This document shows positions 1 through 10,570 of a stretch of DNA of 64,000 bases, piece after piece. This DNA comes from Gloeocapsa sp. DLM2.Bin57 (GTDB taxonomy: Bacteria > Cyanobacteriota > Cyanobacteriia > Cyanobacteriales > Gloeocapsaceae), in the NCBI GenBank assembly GCA_007693955.1, contig RECR01000066.1:1-64000 (forward strand), written 5' to 3'. Under the pieces are notes generated by a model, which saw nothing but the letters and a program-made list of their open reading frames with translations, was not told the DNA's origin and did not search any database. The position numbers were made by a program, and so were the translations under genes. Positions within the stretch are counted from its first letter, which is position 1. Every line of letters starts with the position of its first letter.

Positions 1-181
1 CTAATCAAGGGCTCTGAGGCGAAAATTACGGGGTGTGGGGCTTGACAGAGTACGCTTATTTGACCTACAATTTTAGATAATGGGAATCTGTCTATTAATA
101 TCTATATTTGTAATTAATTATAGTTATCAAGGTTGACTGACCTAACTTCTTCCCTCTTGCCTCTTCCCTCTTGCCTAATTC

Positions 182-2020
182 CTAAAACCCTTGGGGAATA
201 GAAGCGATCAACTGACGAGTATAAGCTTGGGTAGGAGTAAGATAGATTTGTTGGGCTGTACCGAGTTCCTCGATTTTACCGCGATTCATAACCATAATGC
301 GATCGCTGATAAATTTAACCACGCTTAAATCATGGGAAATGAAAATATAAGTTAAGCCAAATTCGCGCTGTAACTCCTTAAGTAAATTAAGTACTTGTGC
401 TTGTACAGAAACATCTAAAGCAGAGACAGACTCATCACAAATAATTAATTGAGGATTAATAGCTAATGCTCTTGCAATACAAATGCGTTGACGTTGTCCA
501 CCTGAAAACTCGTGAGGATAACGATTGCCTAAATCAGGATTAATTCCCACTCTATCTAATAAATAAACTAATCGTTGTTGACGCTTGGTGTGATTTCCCC
601 CTAATCCATGAATCAACATCGGTTCAAGAATCGCCTTACCAATAGTCATGCGAGGATTGAGGGAACTATAGGGATTTTGAAAGATAATCTGCATTTCTCG
701 ACGCAAATTCCGTAAACGGCGATCGCCCCTGGAATAGTTAGCGATATTCTCTCCCCTAAAGCTAATTTCCCCAGAGAGATGAGGAATCAAACGTAAAATA
801 GCGCGAGCTAAGGTTGACTTTCCACAACCAGACTCTCCCACTAATCCTAAAGTTTCTCCAGGATACAAGTCAAAAGAAACCTGATTTACCGCCCTTAGAT
901 AACCTTTTTCATTACCAAATACACTACGTTGAGGATAACCAACACAGAGATTCCGCACCCTCAGTAAAGGTGGTTGTTGTAAGATTTGTTCTAATCTAGC
1001 TGCTTGTGCTATCTCATCAACCACTTGAGGAGGATCAGTCTCTAGGGGTTTAATGATTACTTCTCCTGAAGAATTAGTAGTTACCTGCATAAAATCAGCG
1101 ATCGTCGGTAGATATTCCCATGATTGTTCCAAACGGGGACGACAAGCTAATAAACCTTTAGTATAGGGATGCTGGGGATTATGTAATATTTGCTTAATTT
1201 CCCCATATTCTACTATTTTGCCTTGATACATTACCGCTACGTGATCCGCCATTGACGCGATTACCCCTAAATCATGGGAAATAAAAATAACCGACATTCC
1301 CCGCTGTTGTGATAAATCTCGCAATAACTTCAGAATGGTAGCTTGTACAGTTACATCTAGTGCTGTAGTCGGTTCATCGGCGATTAGAATATCTGGATTA
1401 CAAGAAATCGCCATAGCGATCATCACTCGTTGTAATTGTCCTCCCGATAATTCATGGGGATAGCGTTTCAGTAGATTGTGTTTTTGTTGATTGATATAGC
1501 GAGTAACATCGGGCGCCTCGCTGTTGTCTTGGTGAATAGCCGTATATTGAGCGGTTAATTCTTGATCAGTTGCTAATAATTTTACCTCTTGTAATAATGA
1601 ACAAGCTCGACGTCTTGCTGAAGCTAGACTAATCTTGTCGTGTAGTTGTATAGCTTCGGTGATTTGGAAACCGATATTATAAACAGGATTAAGCGCACTC
1701 ATGGGTTCTTGAAAAATCATCCCAATTTTCCCCCCACGATAAGTTCGCTTTTCTTGTGATGTTAAAGCTAACAAGTTAATCGGTTGGGGTAAATCCCCAC
1801 TATGCAGCCAAATTTCTCCTTGAGTAATTTTACCAGGACGAGGAATTAAACCCATAATCCCGAGAGATGTTACCGATTTCCCCGATCCTGACTCCCCAAC
1901 GATTCCTAGAGTTTTACCACGTTCGAGTTGAAAGCTTACCCCTTCAACCGCGACAATCTCTCGATCATCACTATTAAATTTAATTTCTAAATCACGTACT
2001 TCTAAAGTAAGATTAGTCAT
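182..2020 (-). CDS. Dipeptide/oligopeptide ABC transporter ATP-binding protein, fused DppD-DppF type
   Basis: This 612-residue protein holds two complete ABC ATPase domains, each of the type that energises peptide or nickel uptake permeases. The first half has Walker A GESGSGKS near residue 42, signature LSGGQLQR near 190 and Walker B ILIADEP. The second has GESGCGKS near 397, signature FSGGQRQR and Walker B LIICDES. Each half ends with the oligopeptide-transporter tail (HPYTKGLLACRP; TQAYTRQLIASIP). Separate dppD and dppF products are about 330 residues each, so this is a natural fusion. It would sit on the cytoplasmic face of the membrane. No permease is adjacent; a family-5 binding protein lies at 55898-57610 and could be a partner, but that is inference. 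Confidence 0.93.
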   Translation of the reverse strand: MTNLTLEVRDLEIKFNSDDREIVAVEGVSFQLERGKTLGIVGESGSGKSVTSLGIMGLIPRPGKITQGEIWLHSGDLPQPINLLALTSQEKRTYRGGKIGMIFQEPMSALNPVYNIGFQITEAIQLHDKISLASARRRACSLLQEVKLLATDQELTAQYTAIHQDNSEAPDVTRYINQQKHNLLKRYPHELSGGQLQRVMIAMAISCNPDILIADEPTTALDVTVQATILKLLRDLSQQRGMSVIFISHDLGVIASMADHVAVMYQGKIVEYGEIKQILHNPQHPYTKGLLACRPRLEQSWEYLPTIADFMQVTTNSSGEVIIKPLETDPPQVVDEIAQAARLEQILQQPPLLRVRNLCVGYPQRSVFGNEKGYLRAVNQVSFDLYPGETLGLVGESGCGKSTLARAILRLIPHLSGEISFRGENIANYSRGDRRLRNLRREMQIIFQNPYSSLNPRMTIGKAILEPMLIHGLGGNHTKRQQRLVYLLDRVGINPDLGNRYPHEFSGGQRQRICIARALAINPQLIICDESVSALDVSVQAQVLNLLKELQREFGLTYIFISHDLSVVKFISDRIMVMNRGKIEELGTAQQIYLTPTQAYTRQLIASIPQGF

Positions 2021-2086
2021 ATTAGTTTGAGTGTTGGTAAAATAAAAATATCTTTGAGATCATCTTCGTAAGAAGGAATAATAATC

Positions 2087-3323
<1,237 letters not shown>

Positions 3324-3392
3324 TTAATTTTCTGCCTACCCCCTTTACATTACCTAATGCTTGTGCTAAGATTAATAATCGTGGAACTAAAC

Positions 3393-3474
3393 GGGTCGAT
3401 GCCCGAGGGGTTAAAGGGGGCGGACTGTAAATCCGCTGGCTATGCCTACGCTGGTTCAAATCCAGCTCGGCCCA
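3393..3474 (+). tRNA. tRNA-Tyr (anticodon GTA)
   Basis: A class II tRNA with a long variable arm. The acceptor stem GGGTCGA pairs with TCGGCCC, the T-arm is GCTGG-TTCAAAT-CCAGC, and the anticodon GTA lies at 3427-3429 in a seven-base loop closed by GCGGA/TCCGC. The discriminator base is A; no CCA is encoded. It lies 13 nt upstream of tRNA-Thr, so the two are probably one transcript. Confidence 0.97.
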
Positions 3475-3487
3475 TGTTCCCGAGATC

Positions 3488-3559
3488 GCCCGTGTGGCTC
3501 AGTGGTAGAGCACACCCTTGGTAAGGGTGAGGTCACGAGTTCAATCCTCGTCACGGGCT
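3488..3559 (+). tRNA. tRNA-Thr (anticodon GGT)
   Basis: The acceptor stem GCCCGTG pairs perfectly with CACGGGC, the D-arm reads GGCTCAGTGGTAGAGC, the anticodon GGT at 3520-3522 sits in loop TTGGTAA closed by CACCC/GGGTG, and the T-loop is TTCAATC. The discriminator base is T and no CCA is encoded. Overall length is 72 nt. Confidence 0.97.
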
Positions 3560-3643
3560 TTGAAATTAAATGTTTGAGTACTTAGAGCGATCGCTCTAAT
3601 AAATTCTATACTAATAGAGAGACGGCATAAGTACTTAGCATAT

Positions 3644-4837
3644 ATGGTTGAACAAGTAAAACCGAAATACTCTATTCATTGGTTAGCCAAAATAGCCGAA
3701 ATACCTAAACAAGCCTGGGATGCTTTGGCTAAACCCCTAAAAACCCCTTTTTTAGAATGGGAATGGTTACATAACTTAGAAACATCAGGTAGTGCAATAC
3801 CTAGTACAGGTTGGCAACCTTGTCATTTAACTATTTGGCTAGGAAAAGAACTAATCGCAGCTGCACCATTGTATATCAAAAGTCATAGTTATGGTGAGTT
3901 CGTCTTTGACCACCAATGGGCTGATTTAGCCTATCGCCTAGGAATACGCTACTATCCCAAATTGTTGGGAATGACACCCTTTACACCTGCAGTAGGTTAT
4001 CGCTTTTTGATTGCACCGGGACAAGACGAAATAGCGATTACAGAGGTAATGATTACAGCCATTGAACATTTTTGTAGTAAAAATAGAATCAATGGTTGTC
4101 ATTTTCTCTTTGTTGATCCAGATTGGCGATCGCTTTTAGAAAACTTTGGTTTTAGGAGTTGGTTACACCATAGTTATATCTGGAGTAACCAGAATTTTCA
4201 AACCTTTGACGATTACTTACAACAATTCAACGCTAATCAACGACGTAACATTAAAAGAGAACGTAAAGCAGTTACCAGCACAGGATTACAGATACAAGTC
4301 TTAACAGGAGAAGATATACCTCATCAACTATTTCCCTTAATTTATCGCTTTTATAGCAGTACCTGTGATAAATTTTGGGGAGGGAGTAAATATCTAACGC
4401 GCAAATTTTTCGCCCAACTCCATCCCAATTATAGCGATCGCGTCGTTTTAGTTACTGCTACCACCGAAGATGATCCCCATAAACCAGTGGGGATGTCTTT
4501 TTGTATTCGCAAAGAAGAAAACCTCTATGGACGTTATTGGGGATGTTTACAAGAATTTGACTGTTTACACTTTGAAGCTTGTTACTACCAACCCATAGAA
4601 TGGGCTATTAATCAAGGTATCCAAATGTTTGACCCTGGAGCTGGGGGACGTCATAAACGCCGTCGTGGTTTCCCTGCTACCCCTAATTATAGCTTACACC
4701 GTTTCTATAATCAACGTATGAGTCAAATTCTCCACAACTATATTGACCAGATTAATCAACTAGAAAACGAAGAAATCGAAGCTATTAACCAAGACTTACC
4801 CTATAGTAAACGAGAAATTAACCTACCCAACCTATGA
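3644..4837 (+). CDS. FemAB-like/GNAT-fold protein (DUF482 family)
   Basis: This 397-residue soluble protein matches the DUF482 'peptidogalycan biosynthesis' family, related to the FemAB acyl/aminoacyl-transferases that extend peptidoglycan cross-bridges. Diagnostic stretches are WLGKELIAAAPLYIKSHSYGEFVFDH near 67-92, FNANQRRNIKRERKA near 196, and GRYWGCLQEFDCLHFEACYYQPIEWAI near 300, followed by FDPGAGGRHKRRRGF. The last two are the family's most conserved part. The true substrate is not known. Its TGA stop overlaps the thiE start as ATGA, so the two genes are translationally coupled. Confidence 0.85.
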   Translation: MVEQVKPKYSIHWLAKIAEIPKQAWDALAKPLKTPFLEWEWLHNLETSGSAIPSTGWQPCHLTIWLGKELIAAAPLYIKSHSYGEFVFDHQWADLAYRLGIRYYPKLLGMTPFTPAVGYRFLIAPGQDEIAITEVMITAIEHFCSKNRINGCHFLFVDPDWRSLLENFGFRSWLHHSYIWSNQNFQTFDDYLQQFNANQRRNIKRERKAVTSTGLQIQVLTGEDIPHQLFPLIYRFYSSTCDKFWGGSKYLTRKFFAQLHPNYSDRVVLVTATTEDDPHKPVGMSFCIRKEENLYGRYWGCLQEFDCLHFEACYYQPIEWAINQGIQMFDPGAGGRHKRRRGFPATPNYSLHRFYNQRMSQILHNYIDQINQLENEEIEAINQDLPYSKREINLPNL

Positions 4838-5847
4838 ACGACCCCAGAATTAACCGTATTTTAGACGCCAATCTAGATAGAGCTAGAGAAGGACTAAGAA
4901 TTATCGAAGAATGGGCGCGTTTTGGGTTAGATAACCCCAATTTAGCTCAAATATGTAAAGAAATGCGCGCTAATTTAGGATCTTGGCACAGTCTAGAGTT
5001 AAAAATGTCTAGAAATACACCCCAAGATATAGGAACAACCCTGACTCATGACCAAGAAGAACACAGAGAAGACATACAAGCCTTACTACAAGCAAATATA
5101 GCTAGAGTCCAGGAAGCCCTAAGAGTATTAGAAGAATACGGCAAACTCTCTAACCCAGACATGGGTAAAACCTTTAAACAAATGCGTTACCAAGTCTATA
5201 CCCTAGAAAGTGAACTATTAGGTTATCCTCTCAAACAAAAACTGCAAAACGCCAATTTATATCTAATTACTGCCAACCAACCTAACTTACTGTCAATAGT
5301 AGAAGCATCCCTCCAAGGAGGACTACCCCTTGTACAATATCGTCAAAAAGAAGGAGATGATTTAACCAGACTAGCCCAAGTAAGCAAACTTAGAGAACTA
5401 TGTAGTCAATATAACGCCCTATTTATTATTAACGATCGCCTCGATTTAGCTCAAGCAGTCAAAGCAGATGGAATACATTTAGGACAACAAGACTTACCCA
5501 TAGCAGTAGCTAGACAAATTCTCGGACCTCAAGCTATGATCGGACGTTCCACCACATCCCCAGAGGAAATGAACCAAGCGATCGCCCAAGGAGCAGATTA
5601 TCTAGGAGTAGGACCTGTATATACTACCCCCACCAAACCAGGAAAACCAGCAGCAGGATTAGAATACGTACGCTACGCAGTAGCTAACTCACCCCTTCCT
5701 TGGTATGCTATTGGAGGTATAGATACCTCTAACCTTAACGCAGTAATCGACGCAGGAGCGAAAAAAGTAGCTGTAGTGCGGGCGATTATGGAAGCAGATA
5801 ACCCTACCCAAGTTACTCAAAATCTTCTTTCTCAGTTAGGAAAATGA
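4834..5847 (+). CDS. thiE: Thiamine-phosphate synthase with cyanobacterial N-terminal domain
   Basis: ThiE joins HMP pyrophosphate and thiazole phosphate to make thiamine phosphate. The TIM-barrel catalytic domain spans about 140-337: VQYRQKEGD binds the pyrimidine pyrophosphate, FIINDRLDLA and ADGIHLGQQDLP carry the Mg2+/phosphate residues, and IGRSTTSPEE, GADYLGVGPVYTTPTKPG and IGGID complete the site. Residues 1-135 form the extra helical domain (ThiD2-like, DANLDRAREGLRIIEEW) found in cyanobacterial ThiE. The start overlaps the preceding stop and the gene overlaps thiS, placing two thiamine genes in one operon. Confidence 0.96.
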   Translation: MNDPRINRILDANLDRAREGLRIIEEWARFGLDNPNLAQICKEMRANLGSWHSLELKMSRNTPQDIGTTLTHDQEEHREDIQALLQANIARVQEALRVLEEYGKLSNPDMGKTFKQMRYQVYTLESELLGYPLKQKLQNANLYLITANQPNLLSIVEASLQGGLPLVQYRQKEGDDLTRLAQVSKLRELCSQYNALFIINDRLDLAQAVKADGIHLGQQDLPIAVARQILGPQAMIGRSTTSPEEMNQAIAQGADYLGVGPVYTTPTKPGKPAAGLEYVRYAVANSPLPWYAIGGIDTSNLNAVIDAGAKKVAVVRAIMEADNPTQVTQNLLSQLGK

Positions 5848-6053
5848 CTCAAATAAACGTACAAGTTAACGGTGAAACCCATCAATCTAGCCAAGGAATA
5901 ACCCTACCCCAATTATTAGAGCAATTAGACTTAAACCCTCGCTTGGTGGTAGTAGAATATAATGGAGAAATCCTCCATAAACAGTATTGGCAACAAACCC
6001 AAATTAAACAAGGCGATCGCCTCGAAGTAGTGACCATAGTAGGTGGAGGTTAA
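5844..6053 (+). CDS. thiS: Sulfur carrier protein ThiS
   Basis: A 69-residue beta-grasp (ubiquitin-like) protein that carries sulfur as a C-terminal thiocarboxylate for thiazole synthesis. The protein ends in VTIVGGG, which gives the essential terminal Gly-Gly, and contains the family pattern LPQLLEQLDLNPRLVVVEYNGEI. The start codon lies within the thiE stop (ATGA). The thiazole synthase and sulfur-transfer partners (ThiG, ThiF) are not in this window. Confidence 0.95.
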   Translation: MTQINVQVNGETHQSSQGITLPQLLEQLDLNPRLVVVEYNGEILHKQYWQQTQIKQGDRLEVVTIVGGG

Positions 6054-6058
6054 CCATA

Positions 6059-6886
6059 ATGGAATCACAATCATTGTCAAATTTTTTGGATATTGCTACA
6101 GAAGCAGCTTTAGCAGCAGGAGCGATTATCCAAGAATCTTGGGGAAAATTAGAGACAATTAGTGAAAAAGGGCGATCGGGAGACTTAGTCACCGAAGTAG
6201 ATACCAAATCTGAACAGATAATCGTCGAAATCATCCAGCGTCATTTTCCTACTCACTCACTCTTAGCTGAAGAATCAGGAGCAATAGACAAAGGTAGTCA
6301 AGAATATCTCTGGGCGATCGACCCTTTAGATGGTACAACTAATTACGCTCATGGTTACCCCATCGCTGCTGTTTCTATTGGATTACTAATCGCAGGAATA
6401 CCTAGAGTAGGAGTCGTTTATAACCCCTTTCGTAACGAATTATTTCGTGCAGCTACAGGATTAGGAGCTACCTGTAACCGTCGTAGTATTAAAGTCTCAA
6501 ATATAGCTAAATTAGAGCAAAGCTTATTAGTAACAGGCTTCGCTTACGATCGCCGAGAAACCCAAGATAATAATTACCGAGAATTTTGCCACCTAACTCA
6601 TCTTACCCAAGGAGTACGTCGCAGTGGTTCAGCAGCATTAGACTTAACCGATGTAGCAGCAGGAAGAATCGATGGTTACTGGGAAAGAGGGATCAAACCT
6701 TGGGATATCGCCGCAGGAATAGTTATATTAGAAGAAGCAGGGGGGAAAATCACAGCTTACGACCAAACACCCTTAAATATGGTATCAGGTCGTATCCTTG
6801 CTACTAATGGTAAGATTCATAATTCTCTCAGTCAAGCTTTAAAGGAAACTCCTCCCTGGGGAGAATGGGATAACCAACACAAGTAA
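6059..6886 (+). CDS. Inositol-monophosphatase family protein
   Basis: A 275-residue Mg2+-dependent phosphatase of the IMPase/SuhB superfamily. The metal-site motifs are intact: LLAEESG near residue 67, WAIDPLDGTTNYAHG near 84 and the late WERGIKPWDIAAG near 212. Substrates in this family include inositol phosphates, histidinol phosphate and PAP, and sequence reading alone cannot separate them. hisZ downstream makes a histidinol-phosphatase-like role possible, but this is weak inference. It begins 5 nt after thiS. Confidence 0.92.
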   Translation: MESQSLSNFLDIATEAALAAGAIIQESWGKLETISEKGRSGDLVTEVDTKSEQIIVEIIQRHFPTHSLLAEESGAIDKGSQEYLWAIDPLDGTTNYAHGYPIAAVSIGLLIAGIPRVGVVYNPFRNELFRAATGLGATCNRRSIKVSNIAKLEQSLLVTGFAYDRRETQDNNYREFCHLTHLTQGVRRSGSAALDLTDVAAGRIDGYWERGIKPWDIAAGIVILEEAGGKITAYDQTPLNMVSGRILATNGKIHNSLSQALKETPPWGEWDNQHK

Positions 6887-6915
6887 TAATTTTAAGATGC
6901 TAGGAATACAAAAAT

Positions 6916-7854
6916 ATGTCATTTCAGATTAAACAGGGGTTATTCAAATTAGATATTACCGATTATCATGCCATCCTTGGAGTACCTCTTGATGCAGATG
7001 CTCGTGAAATTCGTCTCAGATATCTGAAAATCGTCCCCAAATTACACCCAGATACTTGTAAAGTTAATCATCCCGAAGCTAAAAAACTAGCTAGTAACAT
7101 TTTAGCTTGTTTAGTTAATCCTGCTTATGAGCAACTGAGTAAAGAAAAATTTAGAATAGAACATCAATTATTATTATCTCAAAAAGGGAAAACCATCGCA
7201 GCAGAGGGAAGAAGATTAACCTTAGCTTCAGATAAAGCCAAGTCTCTAGCTAAAGCGGGAAGCAAACTAGAAGAAATTTATCATAAACTAGTTAACGCTC
7301 TAGCGATGGATCAATATCGAGACTTAGATACTATCCTCGATAAAATAGCCCAAATTAGCGAAATTAACTTAGTTTACTTAGTCTTCAAAGAAACCCAAAA
7401 ACGGGAAATCAAAAAACAACAGGGAATACCAGACTCAGGTATCTTACCCCAACCACAACCAATATCCCCGGAAGCCAAAACCACACAAACACCAACAACA
7501 GAAACAAAAGCTGAAAAAACCTCCCCAATAGAATCTTGTCTGAAAAGAGCGCAAGAATATAGAGAAAACCACAAGTATAAAGAAGCTACTCTAGAATTAA
7601 GAGACGTTTTAGAAATAGAACCTAATAATAGTGCTTGTCACGCTATGTTAGGGTTAATCTATCTAGAGCAAAAAAGTCTCAGTTTAGCCAAAATTCATAT
7701 CGCCAAAGCTTGGCAAGCTGACCCCAAAAATCCTATAGTAATAGAGGCAAAAGCAGCCTTAGATCAACAAAATAAAGACAGTAAACAAACTCAGCCAAAA
7801 GAGCAAAAAACCAAGTCGGGAATGTTTTCTAATTTATTCGGCAAAAAGAAATAA
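6916..7854 (+). CDS. J-domain protein with C-terminal TPR repeats
   Basis: Residues 14-70 form a DnaJ J-domain with the catalytic HPD tripeptide (VPKLHPDTCK), so it should stimulate an Hsp70 (DnaK) ATPase. The middle (about 165-205) is a Pro/Thr/Gln-rich linker. Residues 208-280 contain two TPR-like helical pairs (CLKRAQEYRENHKYKEATLE; ACHAMLGLIYLEQKSLSLAK). The tail is strongly basic and ends FGKKK. No Zn-finger or C-terminal DnaJ domain is present, so it is a specialised type III J-protein. It lies 12 nt upstream of hisZ. Confidence 0.85.
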   Translation: MSFQIKQGLFKLDITDYHAILGVPLDADAREIRLRYLKIVPKLHPDTCKVNHPEAKKLASNILACLVNPAYEQLSKEKFRIEHQLLLSQKGKTIAAEGRRLTLASDKAKSLAKAGSKLEEIYHKLVNALAMDQYRDLDTILDKIAQISEINLVYLVFKETQKREIKKQQGIPDSGILPQPQPISPEAKTTQTPTTETKAEKTSPIESCLKRAQEYRENHKYKEATLELRDVLEIEPNNSACHAMLGLIYLEQKSLSLAKIHIAKAWQADPKNPIVIEAKAALDQQNKDSKQTQPKEQKTKSGMFSNLFGKKK

Positions 7855-7866
7855 GTCAATATTACT

Positions 7867-9075
7867 ATGATTCACCAACCACCAGCAGGAGCAAGAGATT
7901 TATTACCCTTAGAAGTAGCCCAGAAATCCTGGATCAACGATCGCCTTCAGGATATCTTCTCTCGCTGGGGCTATCAGCGCATTGTTACTTCTACAATAGA
8001 ATGGCTAGAAACCCTAGTGGCTAAAGAGGCGATTACTCCAGACAAAATAATACAACTACAACAAGCAGAGGGAGCACCCCTAGGATTACGTCCTGATTTA
8101 ACCGCTTCTATAGCTAGAGCAGCTGTAACGCGTATGTCTGATAGTAGCTATCCCCAACGTTTATGTTATCGAGCCAATATCTTCCGTAACCCCCCTTTAG
8201 GATATCATGGACGTCAATTAGAATTCTTTCAAGCAGGTGTAGAGTTACTCTTCGCAGGTGGGAATCTAGCTGATTTAGAAATTCTCTTATTAGTAGCTGA
8301 TTGTCTCGAAAAACTCGGGGTTAGTCAATGGCAAATTGTCCTAGGTGAAGTAGGATTAACTCAGTCTCTATTAGCACCCTTTCCTAGCTCTATTCGTCAA
8401 CAAGTACGTGATTGTCTAGCTAATCTAGATAGAGTAGGTTTAGAACAATTATCCCTGAGTCAAGAACTTTTAGATCAAGCTTTATTAATCTTTGACTTAC
8501 GCGGAAACCCCGAAACAGTTTTAAGTAAACTTAATCAGTTAAATTTATCGACTTCAGGGCAAAAAATAGTTAATAACTTAGAATTTCTCTGTCAACTTAT
8601 CTCAGAAACAGCTAAAATTCCTCTTACCCTAGATTTAAGCTTATTACAAACCATTGACTACTACAGTGGCATAACCTTTAAAATCCTTGGCTATACTAAC
8701 CAACAATGGCAAATTCTCGGACAAGGAGGACGATACGATCAATTATTAGAAATATATCACCCCCAAGGAGAAAGTTTACCAGGTATCGGTTTTGCTCTCA
8801 ATATCGAAGCTTTACACGCTTGTTTACTCTCTACTTATATACTACCTCAACAAACTCTCCCTGTAGATTGGTTGGTGATACCCGAAAATGACCAAGCAAT
8901 TAGCGCAGCGATACTCTACGCTCAAAAACTGCGCAACTGTAAACATCTAGTTAGAGTAGAGTTAGATTTAGGAACACGCGATCGCTCCACTATTCACGCC
9001 TATGCTCGTGATTGTAATATTCTTCATCTAGCTTGGGTTGATAGTCAAGGTCAAGCTAAGCTAGAATATTTGTAA
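7867..9075 (+). CDS. hisZ: ATP phosphoribosyltransferase regulatory subunit
   Basis: HisZ is a catalytically inactive HisRS paralogue that activates and gives histidine feedback to the short-form HisG in the first step of histidine synthesis. The 402-residue protein has the class II aminoacyl-tRNA-synthetase core: ARDLLP near the start, LGLRPDLTASIARAAV near 77, RANIFRNPPLGYHGRQLEFFQAGVELL near 100, and LGQGGRYDQLLE and GIGFALNIEAL late. A separate HisRS tRNA-binding role is not expected. hisG is not in this window. Confidence 0.9.
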   Translation: MIHQPPAGARDLLPLEVAQKSWINDRLQDIFSRWGYQRIVTSTIEWLETLVAKEAITPDKIIQLQQAEGAPLGLRPDLTASIARAAVTRMSDSSYPQRLCYRANIFRNPPLGYHGRQLEFFQAGVELLFAGGNLADLEILLLVADCLEKLGVSQWQIVLGEVGLTQSLLAPFPSSIRQQVRDCLANLDRVGLEQLSLSQELLDQALLIFDLRGNPETVLSKLNQLNLSTSGQKIVNNLEFLCQLISETAKIPLTLDLSLLQTIDYYSGITFKILGYTNQQWQILGQGGRYDQLLEIYHPQGESLPGIGFALNIEALHACLLSTYILPQQTLPVDWLVIPENDQAISAAILYAQKLRNCKHLVRVELDLGTRDRSTIHAYARDCNILHLAWVDSQGQAKLEYL

Positions 9076-9111
9076 AATTATGTTAAGTAAATTGAGGGGA
9101 GTAAATTAAAA

Positions 9112-9348
9112 GTGGCTCATACAATCCTGACAGAAACCTGTGAAGGTGTAGCTGATTGCGTAGATGCTTGTCCTGTAGCTTGTATTCATCCAGGACCTGG
9201 TAAAAATACTAAAGGTACAGATTGGTATTGGATAGACTTCGCTACTTGTATCGACTGCGGTATCTGTTTACAAGTATGTCCCGTAGAAGGAGCAATTATC
9301 CCCGAAGAGCGTCCCGATTTACAAAAAACCCCAACGGATAATGACTAA
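9112..9348 (+). CDS. Small dicluster ferredoxin
   Basis: The 78-residue protein carries two clusters of cysteines: C-x5-C-x3-C-x3-C in CEGVADCVDACPVACIHPG and C-x2-C-x2-C-x3-CP in CIDCGICLQVCPVEGA. This is the bacterial-type 7Fe/8Fe ferredoxin fold, and it should be a soluble electron carrier. The best start is the GTG at 9112, because translation of MAHTILTETC from there matches family N-termini and an upstream GAGGGGAG gives a ribosome-binding site. It overlaps the next ABC ATPase gene by 8 nt. Confidence 0.92.
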   Translation: MAHTILTETCEGVADCVDACPVACIHPGPGKNTKGTDWYWIDFATCIDCGICLQVCPVEGAIIPEERPDLQKTPTDND

Positions 9349-10063
9349 TTTATTAACCGTAGAAGAGGTTTACGCGGGCTATAATCAAGACTTAAATATC
9401 TTACAGGGTATAAATTTTAAGATCGCTCCAGGAGAATTAGTAGCGGTAATCGGTCCAAATGGAGCGGGTAAATCTACCCTAGCTAAAACCATTTTTGGCT
9501 TGCTTAAACCCAATCAAGGTAAAATAATCTTTAAAGGGGAAAATATCAGCGGACTTAAATCTAATCAAATTGTCCCCAAAGGGATGTCTTATGTACCACA
9601 AGTAGCTAACGTTTTTCCCTCCCTCTCTGTAGAGGAAAATCTTGAAATGGGAGCTTTTATTAGTTCTGGTTCTTTAAAAGAACGTAAAAACAAGATCTAT
9701 GGTATTTTCCCTATTCTAGCAGAACGACGCCGTCAAGCCGCAGGGACGCTCTCAGGAGGAGAACGTCAAATGTTAGCGATGGGTAGAGCATTAATGCTTG
9801 ATCCAGATTTATTGTTATTAGATGAACCCTCAGCCGCTTTATCTCCTATCTTGGTGGATAATGTCTTTAAGCAAATACAAGCTATTAATCAACAAGGCAA
9901 AGCGATTATACTTGTAGAACAAAACGCTAAAAAAGCTTTATTAATGGCTGATCGTGGTTATGTATTAGAAAATGGTCGCGATCGCTTTTGTGGTAGGGGA
10001 GAAGACTTACTCAATGACCCCAAAGTTGCAGGATTGTATTTAGGTACTAAATTCAAGGAATAA
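9341..10063 (+). CDS. Branched-chain/neutral amino-acid ABC transporter ATPase, LivF (NatE) type
   Basis: A 240-residue single ABC domain with Walker A GPNGAGKST near 40, Q-loop YVPQ, signature LSGGERQ near 140, Walker B LLLLDEPSAAL and the switch histidine region replaced by LVEQN as in LivF. Length and the GMSYVPQVANVFPSLSVEENL stretch match the LivF/NatE half of HAAT transporters. Related permease and ATPase genes (LivM, LivG) lie some 42 kb away at 51432-53332. In cyanobacteria the Nat genes are often scattered, so these may assemble together; that is inference. Confidence 0.9.
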   Translation: MTNLLTVEEVYAGYNQDLNILQGINFKIAPGELVAVIGPNGAGKSTLAKTIFGLLKPNQGKIIFKGENISGLKSNQIVPKGMSYVPQVANVFPSLSVEENLEMGAFISSGSLKERKNKIYGIFPILAERRRQAAGTLSGGERQMLAMGRALMLDPDLLLLDEPSAALSPILVDNVFKQIQAINQQGKAIILVEQNAKKALLMADRGYVLENGRDRFCGRGEDLLNDPKVAGLYLGTKFKE

Positions 10064-10065
10064 TC

Positions 10066-10518
10066 ATGTTCAGTACGACTAACTTATTTAACTTAGCCAA
10101 TCTATTCGTTTTACCTTTCTGGACTTTAATGATTATCCTACCCAATTGGGGAATAACCAAAAAAGTCATGGAGTCTTATTTACCTTTTATTGCTTTGATC
10201 GCTTTATATATTTACTTTATTTCTGGAGCAATTACTGGTGAATCAGCCCAAGCTTTAGCCAATCCCCAACTCGCTGATATCGCTCGTTTTTTTAGTGATG
10301 AACAAGCAGCAGCCACAGGTTGGGTACATTTTCTGGTTATGGATTTATTCGTCGGTCGTTGGATTTATCAACAAGGTCAACAAACAGGAGTCCTGACGAT
10401 ACATTCTTTGATTTTATGTCTCTTTGCAGGTCCTGTAGGTTTATTATCCCATATCATCACCCAATGGGTAAGTCAAAAAATTAAACAACCCCAAGCTGTA
10501 GAATCAACCTTACCTTAA
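10066..10518 (+). CDS. ABA4-like integral membrane protein (DUF4281)
   Basis: A 150-residue protein with four hydrophobic segments (about 5-28, 37-57, 85-105, 115-138) and the family signatures NLFVLPFW, FSDEQAAATGWVHFLVMDLFVGRWI and GPVGLLSH. The homologous plant protein ABA4 is needed for neoxanthin synthesis, and cyanobacterial relatives are candidates for carotenoid modification. A carotenoid role here is family-based inference. It starts 2 nt after the NatE-like gene. Confidence 0.85.
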   Translation: MFSTTNLFNLANLFVLPFWTLMIILPNWGITKKVMESYLPFIALIALYIYFISGAITGESAQALANPQLADIARFFSDEQAAATGWVHFLVMDLFVGRWIYQQGQQTGVLTIHSLILCLFAGPVGLLSHIITQWVSQKIKQPQAVESTLP

Positions 10519-10570
10519 CGTGAGTTCCCGATGAGCGATACTAGTCTCACATAGACTTTTTAATAATACC

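Noticed and set aside
42-71. TTGACA-18-TACAAT promoter-like pair on the plus strand at the left edge
   Set aside because: No plus-strand gene follows before the 2087 ORF and the first gene is on the other strand; the match may be chance in AT-rich DNA.
140-180. Short tandem CTTCCCTCTTGC units
   Set aside because: Only two copies of a low-complexity C/T stretch; not a convincing array.
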